A stretch of 64,000 nt of DNA, taken from Lachnospiraceae bacterium KGMB03038. GTDB taxonomy: Bacteria > Bacillota > Clostridia > Lachnospirales > Lachnospiraceae. The translations under genes and the position numbers were made by a program. This document shows positions 24,453 through 32,237 of the stretch, one piece after another (position 1 is the stretch's first letter; every line of letters starts with the position of its first letter). A model generated the notes under the pieces. It worked only from the letters and a program-made list of their open reading frames with translations, ran no database searches and was not told the DNA's origin. The stretch covers positions 2,322,501-2,386,500 of the forward strand of contig CP041667.1 in assembly GCA_007361935.1 (NCBI GenBank), given 5' to 3'.

Positions 24453-26528
24453 TTACTCTTCTTCTGCCCTTTTTGCGATCTCTGCTTCCTGCACATCAGA
24501 CGGGGCCTGCTCGTAACGCGCGAACTCATAAGAGTAGGTTCCGCGCCCCCCTGTCATGGAGCGCAGGGTCGTACAGTATCCGAATAAGCCCGTCATTGGA
24601 ACGTCTGCTACGATCTCCTGGTTTCCGCCCGCTACCGGGTTCATTCCCAATACACGGCCTCTTCTCTTATTCAGATCACCCATCACATCTCCGGTATAAT
24701 CATCAGGAACCGTCACCTTCACAGAAGCGATTGGCTCAAGGAGTACTGGAGAGGCTTCCATAAAGCCTTTCTTGAACGCCTGGATCGTTGCGGTCTTAAA
24801 AGCCATTTCTGAGGAGTCTACCGGATGATAAGACCCATCATACAAAGTCGCTTTCACGCCTACTACCGGATATCCCGCTAAAGGTCCTTTGATCACAGAC
24901 TCCTGGAGTCCCTTTTCTACCGCCGGGAAGTAGTTCTTCGGAACCGCGCCTCCTACAACGGTCTCTTCAAATACATACGGTGTCTCCAGGTCTCCGGACG
25001 GCTCAAATTTCATCTTAACATGGCCATACTGTCCATGGCCGCCGGACTGTTTCTTGTATTTGGTATCCACATCTGAGTTCTTGCGGATGGTCTCACGGAA
25101 GGCAACCTTAGGCGTTTCCAATGTGATCTCGCATTTATATCTCGCCGCCAGCTTGCTTGCCACGATCTCTAAGTGCTGGTCGCCCATACCATAGAGGAGA
25201 GTCTGGCGATTCTCGCTGTCATTGACTGCCTTCAGCGTTACATCCTCAGCCATCATTCTCTGAAGAGCCTGGGATACTTTATCCTCATCTCCTTTATTTT
25301 TCACCACGTATTTCATATACGTATAAGGTTTGGAGTACTCTGTCCTGCCGTATAAGATTGGCGTGGATTTGGTGGAAAGGGTATCTCCCGTCTTGGTATT
25401 GCCCAGTTTTGCGATAGCTCCAATATCGCCCGCGAACAGTTCACTGACCTCCACCGGTTTATTTCCGTTCATGGTATAAATCTTTCCAAGCTTCTCGTCC
25501 GCTTCTGTATCCGCGTTGTAAAGCGTGTCCTCTCCTTTGAGTACGCCAGAGCAAACTTTGATGAACGAATACTTTCCGATAAATGGATCTACCATTGTTT
25601 TGAATACATAAGCTGATTTCGCTCTCGCGAAGTCATAATCCGCCTGATAGATCTCGTTGGTCTTACGGTTGATTCCGGCGCACTCCCGGCAGTCCGGGCT
25701 TGGGAAGAACCGAACGATATCCGACAGCAGGTTGGCTACGCCTTGAGCCTGGATATTGGACCCCATAGCAACCGGAACGATGCTTCCATCCATTACCTCT
25801 GTACGCATAGCCGCGCGGATCTCTTCAATGGAGAACTCCTCTCCCGCGAAATAGCGCTCCATAAACTCATCGCTGGTCTCCGCTACCGCTTCCAGCAGCT
25901 TCTCCCGGTAGATCTCCAGGTTCGGTTTACAGTAATCCGGAATCTCACATTCTTCTCTCTGGCCGATGCCGGTATAACGTCTTCCCGCGTTCTTAATGAT
26001 ATTGACATATCCCACCAGTTTCTCATTTTCACGGATCGGCTGGAAATGAGGCGCGATCACTTTTCCATAGCGGTCGGTCAGGTCTTGGACTACCTGGCGG
26101 AAACTGGCGTCGTCTACGTCCATCTCGGTTACATAGACCATACGCGGAAGATTATATTTATCGCACAATTCCCATGCTTTTTCCGTTCCCACTTCCACGC
26201 CGGCCTTGCCGGACACTACGATCACCGCCGCATCCGCCGCGCTGACCGCTTCTTCCACTTCGCCTACAAAATCAAAGTATCCAGGTGTATCCAGTACATT
26301 GATCTTAGCTTTCTCCCACTCGATCGGCACCAGCGTTGTGCTGATTGAAAATTCACGCTTCTGTTCCTCTTTATCAAAATCACTGATCGTGTTTCCGTCC
26401 GCGACTTTGCCCATCCGGTTCACTGCCCCTGACACATATGCCATGGCTTCCACAAGGCTTGTCTTTCCGCTTCCTCCATGTCCTAAGAGGACCACGTTCC
26501 TGATCTCGTCCGTTCTGTAAACTTTCAT
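24453..26528 (-). CDS. Elongation factor G-like translational GTPase (paralogue)
   Basis: A 691-residue five-domain translational GTPase of the EF-G family. G1 is GHGGSGKT (residues 16-23) and G3 is DTPG (80-83). G4, normally NKxD, reads TEMD (134-137), a departure typical of the EF-G-like paralogue group rather than canonical FusA. Domains II-V follow, with GGHGQYGHVKMKFEP in domain IV and YSYEFARYEQAP near the end. It is not in an rpsL-rpsG-fusA-tuf context, which also suggests the paralogue. Whether it acts in translocation, ribosome recycling or rescue is not clear. It has its own promoter and terminator. Confidence 0.88.
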   Translation of the reverse strand: MKVYRTDEIRNVVLLGHGGSGKTSLVEAMAYVSGAVNRMGKVADGNTISDFDKEEQKREFSISTTLVPIEWEKAKINVLDTPGYFDFVGEVEEAVSAADAAVIVVSGKAGVEVGTEKAWELCDKYNLPRMVYVTEMDVDDASFRQVVQDLTDRYGKVIAPHFQPIRENEKLVGYVNIIKNAGRRYTGIGQREECEIPDYCKPNLEIYREKLLEAVAETSDEFMERYFAGEEFSIEEIRAAMRTEVMDGSIVPVAMGSNIQAQGVANLLSDIVRFFPSPDCRECAGINRKTNEIYQADYDFARAKSAYVFKTMVDPFIGKYSFIKVCSGVLKGEDTLYNADTEADEKLGKIYTMNGNKPVEVSELFAGDIGAIAKLGNTKTGDTLSTKSTPILYGRTEYSKPYTYMKYVVKNKGDEDKVSQALQRMMAEDVTLKAVNDSENRQTLLYGMGDQHLEIVASKLAARYKCEITLETPKVAFRETIRKNSDVDTKYKKQSGGHGQYGHVKMKFEPSGDLETPYVFEETVVGGAVPKNYFPAVEKGLQESVIKGPLAGYPVVGVKATLYDGSYHPVDSSEMAFKTATIQAFKKGFMEASPVLLEPIASVKVTVPDDYTGDVMGDLNKRRGRVLGMNPVAGGNQEIVADVPMTGLFGYCTTLRSMTGGRGTYSYEFARYEQAPSDVQEAEIAKRAEEE

Positions 26529-26567
26529 ATAAGCTGCCTCCTTGCCTTAGTAAAATCTCATGTAAAC

Positions 26568-26596
26568 ATTGTACTAAAAAATCACTCTCATTACAA
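26568..26596 (-). promoter_or_regulatory. Sigma-A promoter of the EF-G paralogue
   Basis: Minus strand: -35 TTGTAA (26591-26596), a 17-nt spacer and -10 TACAAT (26568-26573), 40 nt before the start codon. AAGGAGG is a strong ribosome site. Confidence 0.75.
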
Positions 26597-26653
26597 CTGA
26601 TTTATGCAATATTTACAACGATTTTTGCTTTTTCGCTTTAAAGCGCTGTATCA

Positions 26654-26683
26654 TTGACAAATCAATTAGGGACAGGGTAAAAT
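26654..26683 (+). promoter_or_regulatory. Sigma-A promoter of tyrA-aroA, overlapping repeat B head
   Basis: Consensus -35 TTGACA (26654-26659), an 18-nt spacer and -10 TAAAAT (26678-26683). The spacer and -10 coincide with the GGGACAGGGTAAAAT head of palindromic repeat B, so the repeat supplies part of the promoter. Confidence 0.65.
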
Positions 26684-26726
26684 GAATTGGGGCCGGGGGA
26701 TTTTTAAAAAGCCCCCGGCCCCAATT
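26667..26726 (+). repeat. Palindromic mosaic repeat, copy B
   Basis: Head AGGGACAGGGTAAAATG, then a 42-bp palindrome (26685-26705 with 26706-26726) with one mismatch (A26700/G26711). The outer stem is AATTGGGG and the inner stem CCGGGGG. It ends 1 nt before the AAGGAGG ribosome site of tyrA, so it forms the 5' end of that mRNA. Confidence 0.88.
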
Positions 26727-26741
26727 GAAGGAGGATACTTT

Positions 26742-27836
26742 ATGAAACGAAAAATCGGCTTTATCGGCCTTGGCCTGATCGGTGGTTCTATCGCAAAAGC
26801 GATCCGGCAGTATTACCCGGATTCAGAGATCGTGGCCTTTGATAAGAATAAAGAAGCATTGGCGCTGGCCACTCAGGAATCTGTCATCGATGTAGCGGTC
26901 GCCTCTATTGACGATAACTTCCGCAATTGTGATTACCTGTTCCTTTGCACGCCTGTGGCCTGCAATTGTGCTTATCTGAAACAGCTTGGCGCTTATATGC
27001 ACGACAACTGCATCCTTACGGACGTTGGAAGCGTAAAAACTGATATCCACCGAGAGGCGAAACGTCTCGGCCTGGAACCGTATTTTATCGGCGGCCATCC
27101 CATGGCGGGAAGTGAAAAAAGCGGCTACATGAACGCAAAGGCTATGTTGATCGAAAACGCCTATTATGTACTGACTCCCTCTGAGGAGATTTCCCAGGAA
27201 AAGGTGGACCGCTATATCCGTTTTGCGGAGAATCTGCGGGCGATCCCAGTGATCATGGAGCCGGAACAGCATGATTACGTAACCGGCGCCATCAGCCATC
27301 TTCCGCATCTGATCGCCGCCAGCCTGGTGAATTTTGTCAAGGACCACGACACCAGAAATGAGATGATGAAAAATCTGGCCGCCGGCGGATTCAAGGATAT
27401 TACCCGCATCGCGTCCTCTTCACCTTCTATGTGGCAGCATATCTGTATGAAGAATCGGGAAAACATTTCCCAAATCCTGGGAAGCTATATCGATTCTTTG
27501 TCCCAGGTCAAAAATCTGATCGATACAGAAGACGAGCAGGGTGTCTATGACTTATTTGACACCTCCCGGAATTACCGGAATTCGTTCCCTGGCGTTTCCG
27601 CCGGTCCGATCAAGAAAGCTTTTGCCGTTTACTGCGATATTATTGATGAGGCCGGCGGCATTGCGGCCATTGCTACCATCCTGGCTTCCAACGGCCTGAA
27701 CATTAAAAATATCGGCATCGTCCACAACAGAGAATTTGAAGAAGGGGTTCTGCGCATTGAATTCTACGACGAGGCTTCTTCCCAGAAAGCGTCGGAATTA
27801 CTGCAGAAATTTAGGTACATTGTCTATGAGCGTTAG
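26742..27836 (+). CDS. tyrA: Prephenate dehydrogenase with C-terminal ACT domain
   Basis: A 364-residue NAD(P)-dependent enzyme converting prephenate to 4-hydroxyphenylpyruvate for tyrosine synthesis. The Rossmann loop GLGLIGGSIAKAI (about residues 8-20), HPMAGSEKSGY (about 122) and HDYVTGAISHLPH (about 180) are diagnostic. An ACT domain (about 295-364, AAIATILASNGLNIKNIGI) probably gives feedback control by tyrosine. AAGGAGG is 7 nt before the ATG. An in-frame upstream ATG at 26682 would translate the repeat and is rejected. Its 3' end overlaps aroA by 11 nt, so the two are coupled. Confidence 0.95.
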   Translation: MKRKIGFIGLGLIGGSIAKAIRQYYPDSEIVAFDKNKEALALATQESVIDVAVASIDDNFRNCDYLFLCTPVACNCAYLKQLGAYMHDNCILTDVGSVKTDIHREAKRLGLEPYFIGGHPMAGSEKSGYMNAKAMLIENAYYVLTPSEEISQEKVDRYIRFAENLRAIPVIMEPEQHDYVTGAISHLPHLIAASLVNFVKDHDTRNEMMKNLAAGGFKDITRIASSSPSMWQHICMKNRENISQILGSYIDSLSQVKNLIDTEDEQGVYDLFDTSRNYRNSFPGVSAGPIKKAFAVYCDIIDEAGGIAAIATILASNGLNIKNIGIVHNREFEEGVLRIEFYDEASSQKASELLQKFRYIVYER

Positions 27837-29124
27837 AAAAATCTATCCAGCGAAACAGTTAAAAGGCGAGATCACTGTCCCGGGGGACAAATCCATTTCC
27901 CACAGGGCGGTCATGTTAGGTGCCATCGCGCTTGGCACCACGGAGATCAACAATTTTCTATACGGAGCGGACTGCCTCTCCACCATCCGGTGTTTCCAGA
28001 AAATGGGCGTGGAGATCGAACAGAAAAGCTCTTGTATCCTGGTCCATGGCCGGGGCCTGCGGGGGCTAAAAGCGCCTGACGGGCTGCTGGATACAGGAAA
28101 CAGCGGCACCACCACCCGACTTATGTCCGGAATCCTGGCGGGCCAGTCTTTTCCCACCGTCCTGTCTGGTGACGCTTCTTTGAACTCCCGTCCCATGAAG
28201 CGGATCATCGCCCCTCTGGGAGAAATGGGCGCCCAGATCGCAAGTGTCCATCACAACGACTGCGCGCCTCTTTCTATCCAGCCCGGAAGACTGCGGGGCA
28301 TCGCCTATGAGTCCCCGGTAGCCTCCGCCCAGGTAAAATCAGCGATCCTGCTGGCGGGCCTGTACGCGGACGGAGAAACATCGGTAAAAGAACCCGTCCT
28401 TTCCCGGAACCATACAGAACTTATGCTCCAGAATTTCGGCGCTTACGTGATGACTGCTCTCCACTCCGGCGGCGGCGCCACCGCCTATGTAGAGCCCTGC
28501 CAGGAACTTTACGGACAACAGGTGTTTGTTCCCGGCGATATTTCCTCAGCCGCGTATTTTATCGCCGCGGCTCTTCTAGTCCCGGGCTCTGAACTTCTCG
28601 TCAAAAATGTGGGCACTAATTTTACCCGCGCTGGATTCCTGAAGGTATGTGAAGCAATGGGCGCGGATATCGCGCTTCTTAATAAATCCATCGAGGGCGG
28701 TGAACCGCGGGCGGATATCCTGGTAAAAAGCAGTCCGCTAAAAGGCACCGTCATTGAAGGGGAGCTGATCCCTTCCCTGATCGATGAACTTCCCATCCTG
28801 GCGGTCATGGCTGCCTGCGCGGAGGGAACCACCGTCATCCGTGACGCGGCGGAACTGAAAGTAAAAGAAACCAACCGCATCGACACCGTCACCGCCGGTC
28901 TTCAGGCAATGGGCGTTCATGTCACTCCAACCGAAGATGGTATGATCATTGAGGGGCAAGCTTCCTTAAAAGGAGCAGTGATCCAGAGTCATATGGATCA
29001 CCGCATCGCCATGGCCTTTGCCGTAGCAGGTCTGGCGGCCCAGGGCGAAACCACTATCCAAGACAGTCAGTGTGTAGATGTATCCTATCCAGAGTTTTTT
29101 GAAATGTTGGAACAACTTTCGTAA
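27826..29124 (+). CDS. aroA: 5-enolpyruvylshikimate-3-phosphate synthase
   Basis: A 432-residue EPSP synthase, the sixth step of the shikimate pathway. It shows the two-domain inside-out barrel motifs PGDKSISHRA (about residue 18), LDTGNSGTTTRL (about 87), SAQVKSAILLAGL (about 165), PGDISSAAYF (about 234), and DELPILAVMAA with LKVKETNRI (about 315-350). I chose the ATG inside the end of tyrA (MSVRKIYPAK); the ribosome site is poor, as expected for a coupled start. The tyrA-aroA pairing places tyrosine/chorismate synthesis under one promoter. Confidence 0.95.
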   Translation: MSVRKIYPAKQLKGEITVPGDKSISHRAVMLGAIALGTTEINNFLYGADCLSTIRCFQKMGVEIEQKSSCILVHGRGLRGLKAPDGLLDTGNSGTTTRLMSGILAGQSFPTVLSGDASLNSRPMKRIIAPLGEMGAQIASVHHNDCAPLSIQPGRLRGIAYESPVASAQVKSAILLAGLYADGETSVKEPVLSRNHTELMLQNFGAYVMTALHSGGGATAYVEPCQELYGQQVFVPGDISSAAYFIAAALLVPGSELLVKNVGTNFTRAGFLKVCEAMGADIALLNKSIEGGEPRADILVKSSPLKGTVIEGELIPSLIDELPILAVMAACAEGTTVIRDAAELKVKETNRIDTVTAGLQAMGVHVTPTEDGMIIEGQASLKGAVIQSHMDHRIAMAFAVAGLAAQGETTIQDSQCVDVSYPEFFEMLEQLS

Positions 29125-29130
29125 TTGTAG

Positions 29131-29194
29131 ACGGGGCCGGGGGATTTTTAAAAATCCCCCGGCCCCGATTAAAAATGCCCTGTCCCTTTTTGAC
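29131..29194 (-). repeat. Palindromic mosaic repeat, copy C
   Basis: On the minus strand the head GTCAAAAAGGGACAGGGC starts directly after the stop codon of the SpoIIE-type gene. It leads into a perfect 36-bp palindrome (29132-29149 with 29150-29167, CGGGGCCGGGGG arms, TTTTTAAAAA centre). The aroA stop is on the other side, 7 nt from the palindrome. Confidence 0.88.
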
Positions 29195-30367
29195 TTAATA
29201 ATACTTCACGCTCACCTTTTTCCCCATATTTTCTGCACACTCTTTCAACTGATCTACCAGATTCATCCGCATACTCAGCTCGAAATTCAATTCTGACTCT
29301 TTATGGGCCTCATTGACGGCTTTTCCTACCAGCAGATTTAGCTCGGTACATTCTTCAATGATGAGTTTGGCCAGCCTGGAGGCGCCATTGTCCGCATCCA
29401 GTTCATCGAAGAAGGCTTCGTCGAATTCTCCTTTTTCATATTTCTTCAGCAGGGACAATGCCCGCCCAATGGTCAGTACGCCTTCTGTCACCAGGTCCAG
29501 TCCCTCAATGGAAGCCATTGGCGGCACGTCTGGATCTGTATGATCCGCGGCCGTCACAATCTCTTTTCCCAGCACTCTTGCCGCAATGTTGGCGCTGGTC
29601 CCGCCGCAGACAACTTTCTTGCCTTCTCCGGCCATCAGATCCCGGACCACCTGCTCGTCCATCTCCTTCTCCGCCGGAGGCCCGGTAAACAAGTTCACGA
29701 TCCTCCGTTCCATGATTCTGGCCACCGCCACGGTGGTATCATCTCCCGGCCTCTCCCCATACAGATCAAAACAGACCTGGCTCAGCATGGCTGCCAGCCG
29801 GGAGGCGGAAAGGGTTTGTTTCGTACATTTCAGGGCGTATCCGGCCATATCCTCCCAAGTCCAATTGAGATTCATCAGTTCTCCCTCGCCCGCCCAGATC
29901 ACTCCGTCACTCATCAGCACAAAACAGTCTTTAAGGCGCACCCGGAACCGATATTCCCGGATCTTCTTCCCGCAGATCTCGCGTTCCTCATAGGGGTAAT
30001 CCATGATCTTCCCATCCCGGATAAAGATACAGGCCGGATTATCATATTCCACCAGATATGCCTCCCCATTATGGAAAATCTGCAGGATGCTGAATGTTGC
30101 GTAGGCTACTTTGCGCACGCTGCAGATGGGAAGAGTCTTAGCGATCGTCTCCACGCAGTCTTCGATGGGGGCCCCTTCCAGAAACATGGTTCCCAAGATT
30201 TTAGAAGTCAGAGTAGCCAAAATATTGGCCTTCACCCCGCTTCCCATACCATCCGCCAGAATCATGATCTCAGAGTCTTCCGTCTTTAAGATTTCCACCT
30301 TGTCTCCGCACAATTCCTCTCCATATTTATTCAGGCTCTTATAGGAGGCGTCAATGCTTACACTCAT
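29195..30367 (-). CDS. SpoIIE-type PP2C phosphatase paired with sensory hydrogenase
   Basis: A 390-residue protein. Residues 1-215 form a PP2C/SpoIIE phosphatase domain with metal-binding Asp in ILADGMGSGVKAN (about residue 36), LMSDGVIWAGEGE (about 150) and PGDDTTVAVARI (about 203). The remaining 170 residues form an additional domain (KKVVCGGTSANIAARVLG) that I cannot name. It lacks membrane segments. Its ATG overlaps the stop of the sensory hydrogenase gene by 4 nt (ATGA), so the two are coupled. By analogy with partner-switching systems it would dephosphorylate a Ser/Thr-phosphorylated partner when the hydrogenase signals. The partner is not identified. Confidence 0.85.
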   Translation of the reverse strand: MSVSIDASYKSLNKYGEELCGDKVEILKTEDSEIMILADGMGSGVKANILATLTSKILGTMFLEGAPIEDCVETIAKTLPICSVRKVAYATFSILQIFHNGEAYLVEYDNPACIFIRDGKIMDYPYEEREICGKKIREYRFRVRLKDCFVLMSDGVIWAGEGELMNLNWTWEDMAGYALKCTKQTLSASRLAAMLSQVCFDLYGERPGDDTTVAVARIMERRIVNLFTGPPAEKEMDEQVVRDLMAGEGKKVVCGGTSANIAARVLGKEIVTAADHTDPDVPPMASIEGLDLVTEGVLTIGRALSLLKKYEKGEFDEAFFDELDADNGASRLAKLIIEECTELNLLVGKAVNEAHKESELNFELSMRMNLVDQLKECAENMGKKVSVKYY

Positions 30368-32100
30368 ACCGTTTCCTCCTCATCTCCAAAGAGAATGGAA
30401 TCCCTCAGTTTGGACAGGGTCACTTTCGTCTCTGCCGTGGTCTCTCCCAGAAGTCCCGCGATCTCCTGGGCTACCATCATCTGATTGTCGATCACCTTCT
30501 GAGCCATCTCAACCGTCTCCACCTTTAACTGATACCGCTGTTCTTTGGCTTTCTCTTCTCTTGTGATATCCTGGTAGGTGACCAGCACAGACTCCAGATG
30601 TTCTATGTAGACAATGGTCTCCAGCACTGTGATCCCCGTATGCGGAATGGATGTCTTCTTCCGCAGGACCGGCTCTTTGGTCTTTAGCACCTCGGCAATA
30701 TCCTTCTCATCCACAAACTCGAAGATATACCGCTCCAGCGCCTCGCTCCTGGACACGTCCAGAAGTTCCTGGGCCTTCTTATTACATTCCCGGATCCGCA
30801 GATCCTTTCCAACGATCAGGATCATGTTGGGCGTTACATCCATCACAATATTGGACATAGATTCCGCCTGCTCCAAGGCATGAGGCAGACACATGCCGAT
30901 CTCTGCTTTCCCCTGGTATACTGCCCTGGCTTTCTCCCGGCAGGTGGGATATCCGCAGGCGCCGCAGTTTAGCTCGTCTTCTCCGGTATATTTTCCCATG
31001 GCGTGAAGTACCTGCCTTAGTTCCGCTTCTCCCGGCTCCCGGTCCCGCACTCTCCGGTCATAGAAATGCTTGTCCATCGCTATATTGTGTCCGTCAATCC
31101 CCTCTGCTTCCTCCCGGTGGGGAGCATGGGTTTCCACGTTGAATTTCGCCCGTACAGAGGAACGCTGCCACTGATCTGACGCCGGACCTTTGACGCAGCC
31201 GCCCTCGCACACATTGACCTCGAAGAATCCGTGTGTGAGGGCTCCCTGCTCCAGTTCCCGGAACAGCTCCATACAATTTTTCAGTCCATCCACATGCACC
31301 TTATAGTAGGCTTCCTGCTCATCCTCTTCCCGATGGCTGCCCGCCAGCACAGAGGTGATAATCCCGCCGCTGACCGGATAGAGCTGGTTGACTTTCGGGT
31401 CCGGGTTCCCCATGGGCCGTTCCTCACACTGGCAGACATCAATCCCCGCTTCTTTCCACCATTGCTCCACTTCCTGGAACGTCAGGATCGCGTCGATGAC
31501 TCCCGCCACCCGCTCATCCCCTTCCGCTTCTTCCTTCTTGGCGATGCAGGGGCCTAAGAAGACTACCTTTACGCCATCCCCATAGATATCCCGGATCAAT
31601 CGGCCATGAGCGATCATGGGCGATACAACCGGAGCCATCCACCGGGTCAGAGAAGGGTAGTACTTCTCGATCAGATCATTGACGCTGGGACAGCAGGTAG
31701 TGATGATGTTCTCCATCTTTCCTTCCCGCAGCAGTTTCCCATATTCTCTTGTCACAAGAGCCGCCCCTTCCGCCGTTTCCCTCACCTGCGCGAATCCCAG
31801 CTTCTCAAGGGCTGCCACCACCTGTCCCGGCTTCCGGTAATCCAGCACGCCCAGATAGGAGGGCGCAATGGAAATGATCACCTTTTCTCCCCGTCCCAGA
31901 TACCCTTTCACCCGTTCCATATCGCTGGCAAACGTCTTGGCGTTCTGGGGACAGACTTCCAGGCAATGGCCGCAGTTGATGCAGTGATCTTTCATGATAT
32001 GGGCCTGCTCATTCTGTACTGAGATCGCCTTTACCTCACAGTTGCGCACGCATTTGTAACAGTGCCGGCAGCTGGCATCTTTAAAATCAATTACCCTCAC
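30364..32100 (-). CDS. hydS: Sensory [FeFe]-hydrogenase with PAS domain (HydS type)
   Basis: A 578-residue protein of the group C (sensory) [FeFe]-hydrogenase architecture. Two N-terminal [4Fe-4S] sites (Cys 11-21 and 40-50) are followed by the H-cluster domain: L1 TTCCPSV (C136, C137), L2 GPCIAKK (C185) and L3 NVCEGGC (C298, C302). Next come a further four-Cys FeS module (C379, C382, C387, C404), a PAS domain (about 415-525) and a helical tail. The start is GTG with AAGGAGG 7 nt upstream. The PAS and tail probably pass an H2 or redox signal to the coupled phosphatase. Catalysis is expected to be slow in such proteins. Confidence 0.9.
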   Translation of the reverse strand: MRVIDFKDASCRHCYKCVRNCEVKAISVQNEQAHIMKDHCINCGHCLEVCPQNAKTFASDMERVKGYLGRGEKVIISIAPSYLGVLDYRKPGQVVAALEKLGFAQVRETAEGAALVTREYGKLLREGKMENIITTCCPSVNDLIEKYYPSLTRWMAPVVSPMIAHGRLIRDIYGDGVKVVFLGPCIAKKEEAEGDERVAGVIDAILTFQEVEQWWKEAGIDVCQCEERPMGNPDPKVNQLYPVSGGIITSVLAGSHREEDEQEAYYKVHVDGLKNCMELFRELEQGALTHGFFEVNVCEGGCVKGPASDQWQRSSVRAKFNVETHAPHREEAEGIDGHNIAMDKHFYDRRVRDREPGEAELRQVLHAMGKYTGEDELNCGACGYPTCREKARAVYQGKAEIGMCLPHALEQAESMSNIVMDVTPNMILIVGKDLRIRECNKKAQELLDVSRSEALERYIFEFVDEKDIAEVLKTKEPVLRKKTSIPHTGITVLETIVYIEHLESVLVTYQDITREEKAKEQRYQLKVETVEMAQKVIDNQMMVAQEIAGLLGETTAETKVTLSKLRDSILFGDEEETV

Positions 32101-32187
32101 GCTCGTTCCTCCTTATTTTTCCGTACAATTTGCTGGTTCTATTATATCATCGCGCAGATTTCCAGGCAATGAGACTCTTCCTTCTTG

Positions 32188-32235
32188 ATCAAAGAGAGCG
32201 GAGAAGTCCCTTGCCTTCTCCGCTCTCTTTTCTCT
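32188..32235. terminator. Hairpin terminator between hydA and hydS
   Basis: A perfect 16-bp stem (AAAGAGAGCGGAGAAG at 32191-32206 with its complement at 32215-32230) and an 8-nt loop just after the hydA stop. It separates hydA from hydS. On the minus strand the T-run is short (CTCTCTTT), so read-through is possible. Confidence 0.7.
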
Positions 32236-32237
32236 CT

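Noticed and set aside
26682..26741. N-terminal extension of tyrA, and similar peptides (WGRGIFKNPPAPI) encoded near 29.1 and 58.2 kb
   Set aside because: The shared peptide comes from reading through the palindromic repeats; it is not a protein family. The real tyrA start has AAGGAGG at 26728-26734.
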